This document shows, piece by piece, positions 36,731 through 47,800 of a stretch of DNA of 64,000 nt; within the stretch, counting starts at the first letter, position 1, and the number at the start of each line of letters is the position of its first letter. The position numbers were made by a program, and so were the translations under genes. Source of the DNA: Winslowiella toletana (GTDB lineage Bacteria > Pseudomonadota > Gammaproteobacteria > Enterobacterales > Enterobacteriaceae); NCBI RefSeq assembly GCF_032164335.1, contig NZ_CP134152.1, positions 2,108,001-2,172,000 on the forward strand, read 5' to 3'. Below the pieces are notes generated by a model, which saw nothing but the letters and a program-made list of their open reading frames with translations, did no database searches and was not told where the DNA came from.

Positions 36731-38212
36731 ATGTTTAACCTGAGCAACCTCAGGGCGACCAACGTCAAGAATGACGTGCTGGCCGGCTCTGTCGTGGCCG
36801 TGGCGCTTATTCCGGAAGCGACCGCTTTTTCATTACTGGCAGGATTATCACCCACAATCGGCTTGCATACCGCGTTTATGCTGGGCCTGGTGACGGCATT
36901 TTTCGGCGGTAAGCCGGGGATGATTTCGGGTGCCGCAGGTTCGATTGTGGTGGTGTTAATCAGCCTGATTACCCAACATGGTTATGAGTATGTGCTGCTG
37001 GCGACAATCTTTGCCGGTGTGATTCAGATGCTGATTGGCGTGTTTCGCCTCGGTAAATTTATCCGGCTGGTGCCGCAACCGGCGATCTTCGGTTTTGTTA
37101 ACGGGCTGGCGATTGTGATTATGCTGGCGCAGATTCCGATGATTAAAAACCAGGGTCCGCTGATGTACGGGCTGGTGGCGCTGGCGATGCTGATCGTCTG
37201 GCTGTTTCCGAAATTCACCAAAATCATTCCGGGTTCACTGGCGGCGTTAATTGCTATCAGCGCCATTGCCATCGGTTTTCATCTGGATACTAAACGTGTC
37301 GGTGATTTAGCCGACATCTCCGGCACTTTACCGATGTTTCATCTGCCGGATGCCCCGTTGAGCTGGGAAACCCTGAAAATTGTGCTGCCATATTCGGTGA
37401 TTATTGCGCTGGTCGGGCTAATTGAGTCGCTGCTGACCATGGCGGTGCTCGATGAGATGGGCAGTAAAAAGGGTGCGGGTAATAAAGAGTGCGTGGCGCA
37501 GGGCGTCGGCAACACCCTTTGTGGTTTCTTTGGCAGCTTTGCCGGTTGCGCAATGATTGGTCAGTCGATTATCAACTTTACCTCCGGCGGGCGCGGGCGT
37601 ATCTCCAACCTGGTTGGGGCGATTTTGCTGATTCTGTTTGTCGTCAGCCTGTCGCAGTATATCGCTTTACTGCCGGTTGCGGCGTTGGCAGGCATTATGT
37701 TTGTGGTCTGCATCAGAACCTTTGAATGGAGTTCGCTGCGTCGCCTGAAACGCATGCCGAAGGCCGATGCGGTAATAATGGTCGCGGTAACGCTGGTGAC
37801 AATCTTTACTGACCTGGCGATGGCGGTGATCTTTGGCGTGATTATTTCGGCGCTGGTATTTGCCTGGCAGCATGCGCGCATCACTATTCTGCAGCAGCAA
37901 GAGCAGGGCGACAGCAAAACTTATCAGCTGGAAGGGCCGTTGTTCTTTGGTTCCGCCAGCGCTTTTGCCGAACTGTTTTCCCCGGAACAGGATCCGCAGA
38001 ATGTGGTGATTGATTTTGCCCGCACCCGGGTGATGGATTCCAGTGGCGTAGAGGCGATTGATAAGCTCAGCAGCCGCTATCAGCAGGCGGGAAAAAGCTT
38101 GCGTCTGCGCCATCTGAGTGAGGATTGCATCAGTCTGCTACAGAAGGCCGGGCCATATTGTATGCATGAACTGGACGATCCCGATTATAAAGTGGCGGCC
38201 GACGACGCCTGA
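36731..38212 (+). CDS. SulP-family anion transporter with STAS domain
   Basis: Inner-membrane transporter of 493 residues: SLC26/SulP membrane domain (about 1-385) plus a C-terminal STAS domain (about 400-490, VVIDFARTRVMDSSGVEAIDKL). Family marks include VAVALIPEATAFSLLAGLSP in TM1 and TM3 sequences such as GMISGAAGSIVVVL. It is shorter than E. coli DauA (559 residues) and reads more like other bacterial SulP branches, so I do not call it dauA. Possible substrates are sulfate, bicarbonate or dicarboxylates. It lies between ychF and pth on the opposite strand. The ribosome site is weak (AAAAGTGA). Confidence 0.88.
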   Translation: MFNLSNLRATNVKNDVLAGSVVAVALIPEATAFSLLAGLSPTIGLHTAFMLGLVTAFFGGKPGMISGAAGSIVVVLISLITQHGYEYVLLATIFAGVIQMLIGVFRLGKFIRLVPQPAIFGFVNGLAIVIMLAQIPMIKNQGPLMYGLVALAMLIVWLFPKFTKIIPGSLAALIAISAIAIGFHLDTKRVGDLADISGTLPMFHLPDAPLSWETLKIVLPYSVIIALVGLIESLLTMAVLDEMGSKKGAGNKECVAQGVGNTLCGFFGSFAGCAMIGQSIINFTSGGRGRISNLVGAILLILFVVSLSQYIALLPVAALAGIMFVVCIRTFEWSSLRRLKRMPKADAVIMVAVTLVTIFTDLAMAVIFGVIISALVFAWQHARITILQQQEQGDSKTYQLEGPLFFGSASAFAELFSPEQDPQNVVIDFARTRVMDSSGVEAIDKLSSRYQQAGKSLRLRHLSEDCISLLQKAGPYCMHELDDPDYKVAADDA

Positions 38213-38243
38213 AGATTATGAGCGGTTAACGTTCGGTTAAATG

Positions 38244-38264
38244 GGCGGCGAAATCGCCGCCTTT
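38244..38264 (+). terminator. Terminator between the SulP gene and pth
   Basis: GGCGGCGA-AA-TCGCCGCC followed by TTT lies 32 bases after the SulP stop, between convergent genes. Confidence 0.65.
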
Positions 38265-38300
38265 GCAATTCTGAGGAATGCTGGCGAATTCCCGCCGGGA

Positions 38301-38888
38301 TTACCCCGCTTTAAACGCATGCAGGCGATTCATCGCCTTTAAGCGATCTTCTTTCAGCCACACTTCGGTACAGCGCACGGCTTCATCAATGGCGTCGTCA
38401 ATCAGCTTTTGCTCCGCCGCCTGCGGTTTGCCCAGCACAAAACCAACGACTTTATTGCGATCGCCCGGATGTCCAATGCCAATCCGCATCCGATGAAAGT
38501 TGAGGTTGTTGCCGAGTTTACTGATGATATCTTTCAGGCCGTTATGGCCGCCGTGGCCACCGCCCTGTTTCAATTTTGCCACGCCCGGCGGCAGATCCAG
38601 CTCATCATGCGCCACCAGTATTTCTTCTGGCGCGATGCGGTAAAAGGTTGCCATTGCCGCTACCGCTTTACCGCTCAGATTCATAAAGGTGGTCGGCACC
38701 AGCAGGCGTACATCCTCACCGCCGATATTCAGCCGCGCCGTGTAGCCGTAGAATTTGCTCTCTTCCTTCAGTGACTGATTGTGGCGTTCAGCCAGCAGGT
38801 CGACGTACCAGGCACCGGCGTTATGACGGGTTGCGGCGTATTCGGCGCCGGGGTTGGCAAGGCCAACAATCAGTTTAATACTGCTCAC
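38301..38888 (-). CDS. pth: Peptidyl-tRNA hydrolase
   Basis: Essential cytosolic enzyme of 195 residues that releases tRNA from prematurely dissociated peptidyl-tRNA. Key residues are visible: Asn in GLANPG, catalytic His in [15 protein letters not shown], the Asp in [10 protein letters not shown], and the [11 protein letters not shown] loop. The length equals that of E. coli Pth. It is divergent from ychH, as in E. coli, but its usual downstream partner ychF is displaced by the SulP gene. Confidence 0.97.
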   Translation of the reverse strand: MSSIKLIVGLANPGAEYAATRHNAGAWYVDLLAERHNQSLKEESKFYGYTARLNIGGEDVRLLVPTTFMNLSGKAVAAMATFYRIAPEEILVAHDELDLPPGVAKLKQGGGHGGHNGLKDIISKLGNNLNFHRMRIGIGHPGDRNKVVGFVLGKPQAAEQKLIDDAIDEAVRCTEVWLKEDRLKAMNRLHAFKAG

Positions 38889-39165
38889 AGTGGTAGCTTC
38901 CTGATAAGTGCTTAATCTAAGGGCGCTAGTTTACTGCGCCGTGGCGCGGATTACAAAATTGCCCGGATAAGCGGCGAGAAGTGAATAATACAGCAGCGTG
39001 ACAATACATTTTCTATATAAATTCAGTTGATTAGGCGTAAAGAAATGTCAATTATAAGTTAATATTGTGATCCAGCACTCATCGGAGTAGCCAGTCATTT
39101 CCTAAACTTATGGCATCAGGCAATAGGAACTATTGCTTTTTTTACTCAGGTAATGGAGGTGACTG

Positions 39166-39447
39166 ATGAGACGTAAAAATGTACATTTTGCGGGTAATTT
39201 CCTGATGGGACTCGGGTTGGTTACCATGGTGGTGGGCGTGGGTTATTCGATCCTTAACCAGTTGCCACAGCTGCAATTACCGCAGTATCTGACGCATGGC
39301 GCCATTTTCAGCATCTTTCTGGGTGCGCTACTCTGGCTGGTCGGTGCCCGTATCAGCGGTCGTGAAAAAGTCGCCGATCGCTATTACTGGCTGCGTAACT
39401 GCGGTGATAAACGCTGTCGTCGCGCGTCCCATCGTCACCACAGCTGA
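39166..39447 (+). CDS. ychH: YchH, stress-induced inner-membrane protein
   Basis: Small membrane protein of 93 residues with two TM segments (FLMGLGLVTMVVGVGYSIL and THGAIFSIFLGALLWLVGAR) and a basic Cys-containing tail (DRYYWLRNCGDKRCRRASH). Length, sequence pattern and position opposite pth match E. coli YchH, which is linked to stress tolerance and biofilm formation. AATGGAGGTGACTG gives a strong ribosome site before the ATG. Confidence 0.92.
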   Translation: MRRKNVHFAGNFLMGLGLVTMVVGVGYSILNQLPQLQLPQYLTHGAIFSIFLGALLWLVGARISGREKVADRYYWLRNCGDKRCRRASHRHHS

Positions 39448-39454
39448 TGATTTT

Positions 39455-39479
39455 AACGGGCGGCAAACGACCGCCCGTT
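39455..39479. terminator. Hairpin between ychH and phoD
   Basis: AACGGGCGG-N7-CCGCCCGTT lies between convergent genes. A T run is poor on both sides, so it is a likely but not ideal terminator. Confidence 0.5.
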
Positions 39480-39483
39480 CTGC

Positions 39484-41040
39484 CTACAGCGGCTGCAACT
39501 GCTGCGTAAACAGCGTTGTGCCCGCCACATCTTTTAATCGCACCGTCATGCTGCGATCGTCGGCATCAATATCGACCTGACCAAAAAACTGATAGCCGGC
39601 CAGCGGTGAAGTATTCTGCTTTTCCGGCGCTTTCTGGTACACCACCTGCAATCCAAACGTGTTATCTGGCGCATTGGGGCCGAAACTGCCCGCGTTCAGC
39701 GGCCCGGAAACAAACTCCCAGAACGGTTCGAAATCCTGAAATGCGGCTTTATCAGGCTGGTAATGGTGAGCGGCGGTGTAGTGCACATCAGCAGTAAACC
39801 ACACCACATTTTTGATTCCCGCATCTTTAATGGCTTTCAGCAGCATTGCCATCTCCAGCTCGCGGCCTTTAGGTGCGCCGTTGTCCCCATTGGCGATGGC
39901 TTCCCAGCGCGCCACGCCTTCAGCCGTTTTACCGTCCGGTACTTGCAGGCCAATCGGCATATCGGCAAACACCGCTTTCCAGGTGGCTTTTGACGCTTTC
40001 AGTCCCGCCAGCAGCCAGGCAATTTGTGTTCTGCCCATAAAGGCGCTGTCGTCATCGAGGGTGGTTTGCAGATTAGTGCCGTTCGGCCCACGATAGCTGC
40101 GCATATCAACAATAAAGCGATCGAGCAGTGGCCCGCAGGGCAGATAACGGTAGACGCGCTCACTCTCGCGGTCGTCAAAGTGGCGCATCGGTGCATAATC
40201 GAGAAATGCCCGGGTGGCGCGCGCCTGCAGCAATTCTACGCTTTTTACCTGATAACGATCGTCGAGCTGTTTACTGTCGGACCAGTTGTTAGTGACTTCA
40301 TGATCGTCCCACTGCCAGATTTGTGGTACTTCTGCGTTAAAGCGGCGCACATTGTCATCCATCAGGTTATAGCGATAGCGTCCGCGATATTCATGCAGTG
40401 TTTCTGCTACTTTGCTGACTTCAGGCGTGACGATATTTTTCCAGACGCCACCTTCGCCTGGCGTAACGGTTTCCTCAATAGGGCCGTCGGCGTAGATAGT
40501 ATCACCGGAGTGGACGAAGAAATCCGGCTGTTGCTGGCGCATGGTTTCATAAATACGCATGCCGCCCCAGTCAGGGTTAATTCCGTAACCCTGGCCGGCG
40601 GTATCGCCGGACCAGACAAAACGAATATTGCGCGTCTGCAATGAGGGGGTGCGAAACTGACCGAGCAGCGGCTCAGAAATCAGATGGTTAAGATCTGCGT
40701 CTCGGTAGCTCAGGCGCAGGTGAATCTGCTGGTTGGCGGGTAAGCCGTGCAGATCGAGCCGGGTGATATAATCGTTTTCTGGTAATGCCCAGGGGCCACG
40801 TATTTTTTGCGGCTGACGAAAGCTGCCGTCCGTGTCCCATTCCAGCCACAGTCTTGCGGTGCGGTCACTGCGACACCAGACCATCGCCCGATCGTGCAGT
40901 ACGTCACCGGTTTGCAGCCCGGAGGGCGTCGCCGGGCGCTGAGTGTCGCGACTAATCAGCGGGTTGGCAAACAGCGTTTTTGGTAGCAACAGCGCACTGC
41001 CACAGGCGAGTCCTGATTTGAGTAAATTTCTGCGATTCAT
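39484..41040 (-). CDS. PhoD-family alkaline phosphatase/phosphodiesterase
   Basis: Tat-exported metallophosphoesterase of 518 residues. The start at 41040 has GGAGAG just upstream and yields a twin-arginine signal (MNRRNLLKSGLACGSALLLP). Metal-binding motifs of PhoD are in order: VWSGDTAGQGYG, DFFVHSGDTIYADGP, QIWQWDDHEVTNNW, and the late histidine set VWFTADVHYTAAHHYQ. The family hydrolyses phosphomonoesters and diesters in the periplasm. No pho box was looked for in detail. It is followed downstream by the convergent ychH, and a GGDEF gene lies upstream on the same strand. Confidence 0.88.
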   Translation of the reverse strand: MNRRNLLKSGLACGSALLLPKTLFANPLISRDTQRPATPSGLQTGDVLHDRAMVWCRSDRTARLWLEWDTDGSFRQPQKIRGPWALPENDYITRLDLHGLPANQQIHLRLSYRDADLNHLISEPLLGQFRTPSLQTRNIRFVWSGDTAGQGYGINPDWGGMRIYETMRQQQPDFFVHSGDTIYADGPIEETVTPGEGGVWKNIVTPEVSKVAETLHEYRGRYRYNLMDDNVRRFNAEVPQIWQWDDHEVTNNWSDSKQLDDRYQVKSVELLQARATRAFLDYAPMRHFDDRESERVYRYLPCGPLLDRFIVDMRSYRGPNGTNLQTTLDDDSAFMGRTQIAWLLAGLKASKATWKAVFADMPIGLQVPDGKTAEGVARWEAIANGDNGAPKGRELEMAMLLKAIKDAGIKNVVWFTADVHYTAAHHYQPDKAAFQDFEPFWEFVSGPLNAGSFGPNAPDNTFGLQVVYQKAPEKQNTSPLAGYQFFGQVDIDADDRSMTVRLKDVAGTTLFTQQLQPL

Positions 41041-41108
41041 GCTTCTCTCCATTTTACCGACAGAGCGAGGATAAAGTGGCGGTGTGAAAGCAATGTGACA
41101 GTGCTGAT

Positions 41109-42257
41109 TTACACTGTGGCTGGTGAAATAAACCCTTCGACGCGATTTCTGCCGTTGGCTTTGGCGCGGTAGAGCGCTTCATCGGCGGCAACTATTGACT
41201 CAGCAAACGGCTGATGTTGCTGCCTGCGGGTGGTAAAGCCGATACTGACCGAATAACTGACATTATCTGGCTGTGATGCCAGCACCGCGCGACGTATCTG
41301 CTCGCTTAAACTGGCGGCGAGGGACTCATCAACCACAACTATTGCGGCAAACTCCTCACCGCCAAGGCGGGCGAAATGGCTGCCGGCAGGCAACACCTGT
41401 AGCACCACCTGACAAAAATTCAGCAGGATGCGATCGCCCTGATAATGGCCGTAACGGTCATTAATACTCTTGAAATGGTCGAGATCAAATAAGATTACCG
41501 ACAGTGGCTCGGCGCTGCGGCTGCAGCGCTGGGTCAGTTTATCCGCCTGATCAAACAGCGCGCGGCGGTTCCAGACGCCAGTGAGTGGATCGCACAGTGA
41601 AGCCTGTTTATACATCATCTGGCTGCGTTCATTAACCATCGCCAGGATGGTAAAAGTGACGCCGATAACAAACAGAATCGATTCCAGAATCACATACAGC
41701 GAAAAAGTCGATCCGCCGATCGCGCCATGTACTTTGCTAAGTGTACCGGTATCAATCAGCATACGGGCGATATGGAACAGTAAATGAATCCACAGCAGGA
41801 TCTGGGCAGGCCAGAACGTCACTTGCAAGCTGGCGCGTGAGCGTATCAACAGGACGATCAGCGAGCTGGTATACAGAATACACAGTATGCAGCTGACCAG
41901 GATCCGTTTTGGTAGCGAGTAGTAGAACGCCGGGAACAGGCAGAGTATTGCCCACACCAGCGCACCCAGTATCCAGTGATAGCGCAGTGGTCTGGCGCAA
42001 AAACTGCGAAAGGCATTAAGCAGCATGCCATAACCCAGCAGCAGCAGCAGATTGCCGACAAAAACAGGCAAAAAATGAAAACCAAAACTGCGCAGGCTGC
42101 TGAGGAATACCGCCAGCAGGGTCAGGCCCATGCTCAGGCAGCTAAAACCCAATACCCGGTCATACTGAGAGCCGCACCAGGCAAACACCATGATAATGCT
42201 GACAAAACCCAGCACGAAAAGCTCACAAATATAAAGGGTATAGACGTCGAGCGGCAT
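41109..42257 (-). CDS. GGDEF diguanylate cyclase with MASE-like membrane domain
   Basis: Synthesises cyclic di-GMP. Seven or eight TM segments (about residues 1-200) form a membrane sensor without a recognised ligand. The GGDEF domain follows (DPLTGVWNRRALFDQ, FDLDHFKSINDRYGHYQGD) with an active-site motif GGEEF that is competent for catalysis. The RxxD inhibitory site five residues before it is not evident: the sequence there is GSHFARLGGEEF. I chose the ATG at 42257, preceded by GGGAAAG; an upstream in-frame ATG at 42290 is possible. No EAL domain is present. Confidence 0.88.
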   Translation of the reverse strand: MPLDVYTLYICELFVLGFVSIIMVFAWCGSQYDRVLGFSCLSMGLTLLAVFLSSLRSFGFHFLPVFVGNLLLLLGYGMLLNAFRSFCARPLRYHWILGALVWAILCLFPAFYYSLPKRILVSCILCILYTSSLIVLLIRSRASLQVTFWPAQILLWIHLLFHIARMLIDTGTLSKVHGAIGGSTFSLYVILESILFVIGVTFTILAMVNERSQMMYKQASLCDPLTGVWNRRALFDQADKLTQRCSRSAEPLSVILFDLDHFKSINDRYGHYQGDRILLNFCQVVLQVLPAGSHFARLGGEEFAAIVVVDESLAASLSEQIRRAVLASQPDNVSYSVSIGFTTRRQQHQPFAESIVAADEALYRAKANGRNRVEGFISPATV

Positions 42258-42442
42258 GGTGAGAACTTTCCCGGTTAGCGATCGCTGCAAAATAGCATTA
42301 ATAGATCAATGCAAAAAGCAGTTGCCTCAGCGCAGGATTAAAAAAGTATTAAGCGGTGCATTTTACGGTAATAAAGGCGAAAAATAGCGGCTTAAGCTGG
42401 AGTGGCAGAGAGAGTGTGGCCATGGCAGCGTTAAGTCTGAAA

Positions 42443-43951
42443 TCATTTTCGGCTATTGCAACTGGCCTCTCTTTTTCCTCGCAGACACAGCCAGACCAGT
42501 AGGGCGGAAAACAGCGTTATCGCCATTAATATCAGGGATAACTGATTAAACGCCTGCAAATAGCGCGTGGCCAGCTGCGCTGAGCCAATTCCAGAGAGTT
42601 CGCTGGCTTTCAGCAGGTTACCGCTGACCAGATACTGCGCGGCAGAGCGTGCGGCTCCGTCAGCAAGCTGATGAGAAAGCGGGGCGGCGATCAACTCGGT
42701 CAGCAGACTGATCACCAGTGCCAGCGCGATTCCTTCCCCCGCGACGCGAATCGTGCTGAAGATGCCGGTTGCCATCCCGGCTTGCTGTTTGGGAACCACT
42801 GATACCGATAATCCGTCCATCAGGCCCCACGGCAGACCGCTGCCGATGCCAATCATCATCATCGCCAGCAGCAGGGGGCGGATATCATCAGGATTGCGGA
42901 GCTGGCTAAGCAGTAACAGACCGGCGGCGGCAATCACTAAACCGCAGCTGGCGAGCGATCCGGCAGAGAACCAGCGCGTCAGCACCACCGCCAGGCTGGG
43001 AACCAGCAGAATCGGCGTCGAAATCGCCAGCATACACAGCCCGGTATGCAGGCTGCTGTAACCGCTAATCCCCATCAACCGCATCGGTAACAGCGCCAGC
43101 AATACCACGAAACAGTAGCAGGTGGCGATGGGCAGCAGCTGAATACCGAGAAAGCGCAGGTAGCGGAACAGCCGCAAATCGAGCATCGGCCGTGCGGTTT
43201 TTAGCTCGACGGCGATAAACAGCAGAATGAACAGCAGTGCGGCAGCCAGTAAACCTGTCACGCGCGGATGTTGCCAGCCATCTTCGCCGACTTGCAAAAT
43301 ACCCCAGGTGAGAAAGCTCACCGCCAGGCTAAAACTGATAATGCCCCAGCAGTCGATTTTTCCGCGCTGCACGGCACGTGACTCTCGCATGCCTGACCAG
43401 CTCATCAGCGCGGCCAACGCACCAAACAGCGCACAAATAAGAAATACGCTGCGCCAGCCACCGTGATCGATCAATAAACCTGCTACCACCGGCCCGCAGG
43501 CCAGCCCGACGCCAAAACTGGTACCCAGCAGGCTGAAAGCCCGCGCCTGTCCATGTCCGCTAAACGCATCGGCCAGCGCGGCTGAACCGCCCGCCAGCGC
43601 GGCAGCGGCAGCAATGCCCTGGAGTGCGCGTAGCAAATCGAGGATAACAACATTCGGTGACAGGCCAATCACCAGCGAGGCAATAGTAAACAGCAGTACG
43701 CCGCTGAGAAACAGGCGTTTGCGGCCAAAATTATCGGCCAGGCTACCGGCCGCCATCAGCAAGCTGCCAAAAGTCAGCATAAAAGCGTTGGTTATCCAGC
43801 TAAGTGCCAGCGGCGATCCTCCCAGCTGTTGGGCAATCGCCGGAGTGGCAATGACGCCGCCGGTAAAGCTGAGCGGCAGGATCATGCCAGCGGTGCAAAC
43901 CGCCAGTAACGTTTTGCGAGGGCTAATTCGATCTATCACCACCGTGCTCAT
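42443..43951 (-). CDS. MFS multidrug exporter, DHA2 (14-TM) type
   Basis: A 502-residue major facilitator with about 14 hydrophobic segments, the length and layout of the EmrB/QacA-like DHA2 group. The A-motif loop reads GSLADNFGRKRLFLSG and motif C is GTSFGVGLACGPVVAGLLID, typical of antiporters that extrude drugs. There is no EmrA-like adaptor gene beside it, so it probably works alone across the inner membrane. It is divergent from a LysR gene, 103 bases away, that likely regulates it. Confidence 0.85.
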   Translation of the reverse strand: MSTVVIDRISPRKTLLAVCTAGMILPLSFTGGVIATPAIAQQLGGSPLALSWITNAFMLTFGSLLMAAGSLADNFGRKRLFLSGVLLFTIASLVIGLSPNVVILDLLRALQGIAAAAALAGGSAALADAFSGHGQARAFSLLGTSFGVGLACGPVVAGLLIDHGGWRSVFLICALFGALAALMSWSGMRESRAVQRGKIDCWGIISFSLAVSFLTWGILQVGEDGWQHPRVTGLLAAALLFILLFIAVELKTARPMLDLRLFRYLRFLGIQLLPIATCYCFVVLLALLPMRLMGISGYSSLHTGLCMLAISTPILLVPSLAVVLTRWFSAGSLASCGLVIAAAGLLLLSQLRNPDDIRPLLLAMMMIGIGSGLPWGLMDGLSVSVVPKQQAGMATGIFSTIRVAGEGIALALVISLLTELIAAPLSHQLADGAARSAAQYLVSGNLLKASELSGIGSAQLATRYLQAFNQLSLILMAITLFSALLVWLCLRGKREASCNSRK

Positions 43952-44054
43952 ACCGTGCTTCCGTTTTCAATGTGTGCGAGGATGACAGGATAAGATGGCC
44001 GCTTGTGGTAAAAAACAGGCTGTTAATCGTCACTGAAAGGACAAAAACTCCGTA

Positions 44055-44948
44055 ATGAACGCGCTGGATAGTTTGAGTGGGCTGACTGCACTGGTAAAAA
44101 CGGTGGAAAGCGGCAGCTTTATTGCCGCATCTGAACGGCTGGGCGTATCGGCTTCGGCGATCGGCAAAAGCGTGGCGCGGCTGGAAAACAGTTTGGGTGT
44201 GACGCTGCTGAATCGCAGCACCCGCAGTATCAGCCTGACCGATGAAGGGGCGCTGTTTTACGAACGCGCGCGGCGAATTGTGGCGGAAATCGAAGAGGCG
44301 CAGCATGAACTGTCACGGGTGATGGCGAAACCGAGTGGCCGGTTGCGCGTCAGCTTACCCGCCATTGGTTATCGCCTGCTGATGCCGCTGCTACCACAGT
44401 TTATCGCGCGCTATCCGGATATTGAACTGGATCTGGATTTCAGCGATCGGCTGGTGGATGTCATCGCCGAAGGTGTTGATGTGGTGGTGCGAAGCGGCAG
44501 CTTCAGTGATTCGCAGCTGCGGGTGAAACGGCTCGGTAGCTATCGTTTTACCCTGGTGGCATCACCGGCCTATCTGGCAAATCATCGGCAACCCGAGTCA
44601 GCTGCCGACCTGGCTACCCATGCTTGTTTACGTTATCGCTTTAATGCCAGCGGCGGAGTGCAGAGCTGGCCGTTCAGTACGCCTGCTGCGCAGGCGGTGC
44701 CGGAGCGGCTGGTGTTCAGCAATCTTGAGGCGCTGATTTCAGCGGCGGTAAGTGGTTTGGGTCTGGTCTGTGTACCGGATTTTGCGGTAGCACAGGAAAT
44801 TGAGCAAGGCAGGCTGGTAACGGTGATGGACGGGCAGATCAGCGGCGGTGGAGAATTTTCACTGCTGTGGCCGGGTAATCGCCATTTATTGCCTAAGTTG
44901 CGGGTGTTTATCGATTTTCTGAGCCAGAATCATCTGCTGGGTGCATAA
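44055..44948 (+). CDS. LysR-family regulator (CrgA/AaeR-like)
   Basis: A 297-residue LysR regulator with HTH (SFIAASERLGVSASAIGKSVARLE) and effector-binding domain (RLRVSLPAIGYRLLMPLLPQF). The opening LSGLTALVKTVESGSF is characteristic of the branch that controls efflux pumps and aromatic-acid stress genes. Divergent pairing with the DHA2 exporter suggests control of that gene. The coding sequence ends almost on a bidirectional terminator shared with prs. Confidence 0.85.
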   Translation: MNALDSLSGLTALVKTVESGSFIAASERLGVSASAIGKSVARLENSLGVTLLNRSTRSISLTDEGALFYERARRIVAEIEEAQHELSRVMAKPSGRLRVSLPAIGYRLLMPLLPQFIARYPDIELDLDFSDRLVDVIAEGVDVVVRSGSFSDSQLRVKRLGSYRFTLVASPAYLANHRQPESAADLATHACLRYRFNASGGVQSWPFSTPAAQAVPERLVFSNLEALISAAVSGLGLVCVPDFAVAQEIEQGRLVTVMDGQISGGGEFSLLWPGNRHLLPKLRVFIDFLSQNHLLGA

Positions 44949-44950
44949 AA

Positions 44951-44972
44951 AAAGCCGGGCAAGCCCGGCTTT
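44951..44972. terminator. Bidirectional terminator between LysR and prs
   Basis: AAAGCCGGGC-AA-GCCCGGCTTT with an A7 run on the left (giving U7 for prs on the minus strand). It terminates both converging genes. Confidence 0.88.
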
Positions 44973-44990
44973 AAACACTCTGCGCTGAAC

Positions 44991-46070
<1,080 letters not shown>

Positions 46071-46082
46071 TCACGTAATCGC

Positions 46083-46940
46083 TTAATGCCCTGAAAGGTT
46101 ACGATGCAGCGGAGAGAGGTTAACCCCTCTCGCGACAAATCCCCGTAACCACTTCGGGGCCAGCTCAAGCACCTGACGGGCTTCGGACTCGGTGTCGAAT
46201 TCTGCGAACACGCAAGCGCCGGTTCCTGTCAGGCGCGACGGCGCGTATTCTAGCAGCCAGGAAACTAGCTCTTCAACCTCACGAAAACGTTTTCTTACGA
46301 CTGCTTCACAATCATTGCTGAAAGCTGCCTGCATAATAGTCGAAAAATCACGCGTTGGCGTGTCTCGTTTCAGCTCTGGATGATTAAACACCAGCGGCGT
46401 TGGCACGCTGACGCCAGGGTGCGCCACCAGATACCATTTTTCTGGCGGATTGACCGGCAGCAACTTTTCACCGACGCCTTCGGCAAATGCCGCATGGCCT
46501 TTGACAAATACCGGGACATCCGCGCCAAGGGTTAATCCCATCGCCGCTAACTGGTCATAATCAAAACCGGTTTGCCACAAATGGTTGAGCGCCACCAATA
46601 CCGTCGCGGCATTGGATGAACCACCGCCAAGGCCGCCGCCCATCGGTAATTGCTTATCAATGGCGATACGGGCACCCGCTTGTGGGGGCAGCGTACCGGC
46701 TGCGGTCGCCTGTTGCATCAGCAGGCGTGCGGCGCGCACGATCAGATTCTGCTCATCTGGCACGCCATCGACCGGCGTCAGCAGCGTGATTTCGCCACTG
46801 GCGTCCGGCGTAATGGTCAGGGTGTCGCCATAATCCAGAAACTGAAACAGCGTTTGCAAATTATGGTAGCCGTCTGCGCGGCGGCCGGTGATATAGAGAA
46901 ACAGGTTAATCTTTGCCGGAGCGGGCCAGGTGGTCATCAT
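46083..46940 (-). CDS. ispE: 4-diphosphocytidyl-2-C-methyl-D-erythritol kinase
   Basis: GHMP kinase of the MEP isoprenoid pathway, phosphorylating CDP-methylerythritol. The substrate loop is [20 protein letters not shown] and the ATP-binding loop [17 protein letters not shown]. Length 285 residues is normal. Its ATG overlaps the lolB stop (ATGA), and prs follows about 145 bases later, preserving the lolB-ispE-prs order of enterobacteria. Confidence 0.97.
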   Translation of the reverse strand: MMTTWPAPAKINLFLYITGRRADGYHNLQTLFQFLDYGDTLTITPDASGEITLLTPVDGVPDEQNLIVRAARLLMQQATAAGTLPPQAGARIAIDKQLPMGGGLGGGSSNAATVLVALNHLWQTGFDYDQLAAMGLTLGADVPVFVKGHAAFAEGVGEKLLPVNPPEKWYLVAHPGVSVPTPLVFNHPELKRDTPTRDFSTIMQAAFSNDCEAVVRKRFREVEELVSWLLEYAPSRLTGTGACVFAEFDTESEARQVLELAPKWLRGFVARGVNLSPLHRNLSGH

Positions 46941-47569
46941 TTAACGGTCCAGCTGTCCATTCTCAGTTTAATGCGCTGGCTGCCTTCGCGCAGTTCAAGA
47001 TTGGCTGGCAGCGCCGGATTCACTTTATTGTCATAATCCTGCCAGCTGACTTTCCACTCCTGACCGTTGCGGCTGTAGTTCAGTTCGCGCAGTTGATACT
47101 GATCGTTCAGCGCATAGTCAGTGGCATCGCCCGGCAGGCCCATCATCCATTTGCGCAGGTTTTCCAGTGGAATATCCATCCCGGTCAGCTGAGTGATCAT
47201 CTTCTCGGCGTCGTCGCTGACGTAGCGTTTACCTTTGTTGTCGACCAGCTGAATCACCGAACCTTGCGCATCCAGCTGCAATTCGGTGCTGCCCAGCGGG
47301 TTAGTCAGCAGTAAACGATAGCGATCCGGGGCGGTTTGCTGCCAGTTAAAACGCGCATAGACTTTTTGCCTATCGGAGAGATAGGCAAAAGCGCCACGGG
47401 TCTGATATTCGGTGATTTTTTCGACAGCTTGCTGATGTTGTTGCCATTGCGGAGAGGTGACACTTTGACCTGGCCCCTGCGGTTTATTCAGGGTACAGGC
47501 CGCCAGAAAAATGCTGGCAAGCGGGAGGAGGCGCAGCATGCGACAGTCCCTGTGAGTAAAAAGCTTCAT
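46937..47569 (-). CDS. lolB: Outer-membrane lipoprotein receptor LolB
   Basis: Accepts lipoproteins from LolA and inserts them into the outer membrane. The signal peptide leads to lipobox LAAC ([13 protein letters not shown]), followed by the LolB body ([40 protein letters not shown]). Several starts are in frame; the ATG at 47569 gives about 210 residues, close to E. coli LolB (207). One at 47539 would begin immediately before the hydrophobic core. It is divergent from hemA. Confidence 0.95.
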   Translation of the reverse strand: MKLFTHRDCRMLRLLPLASIFLAACTLNKPQGPGQSVTSPQWQQHQQAVEKITEYQTRGAFAYLSDRQKVYARFNWQQTAPDRYRLLLTNPLGSTELQLDAQGSVIQLVDNKGKRYVSDDAEKMITQLTGMDIPLENLRKWMMGLPGDATDYALNDQYQLRELNYSRNGQEWKVSWQDYDNKVNPALPANLELREGSQRIKLRMDSWTVK

Positions 47570-47800
47570 GTACATAACGTGGTCATCTCCTCAGACGCAA
47601 TCAGGGCATGCTTGCCCAGTCTAACCGTTAACGCTAACCATCCGCGTTTAAGCCGTCAATGCTCAAATTGTCTTATTTGGCTGCAATCAACTATATCTTG
47701 TTAATGCATATGCTTCGTATGGCTTTTATTGATCTCGCGCATCTTGTAGAATGCGCTGCACAAAACCCTATCAAGAGTGGGATAACCAGACCTAATCACC

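Noticed and set aside
37561..38113. Minus-strand frames opposite the SulP gene
   Set aside because: Two overlapping frames in different phases with no ribosome site; shadows of a real gene.
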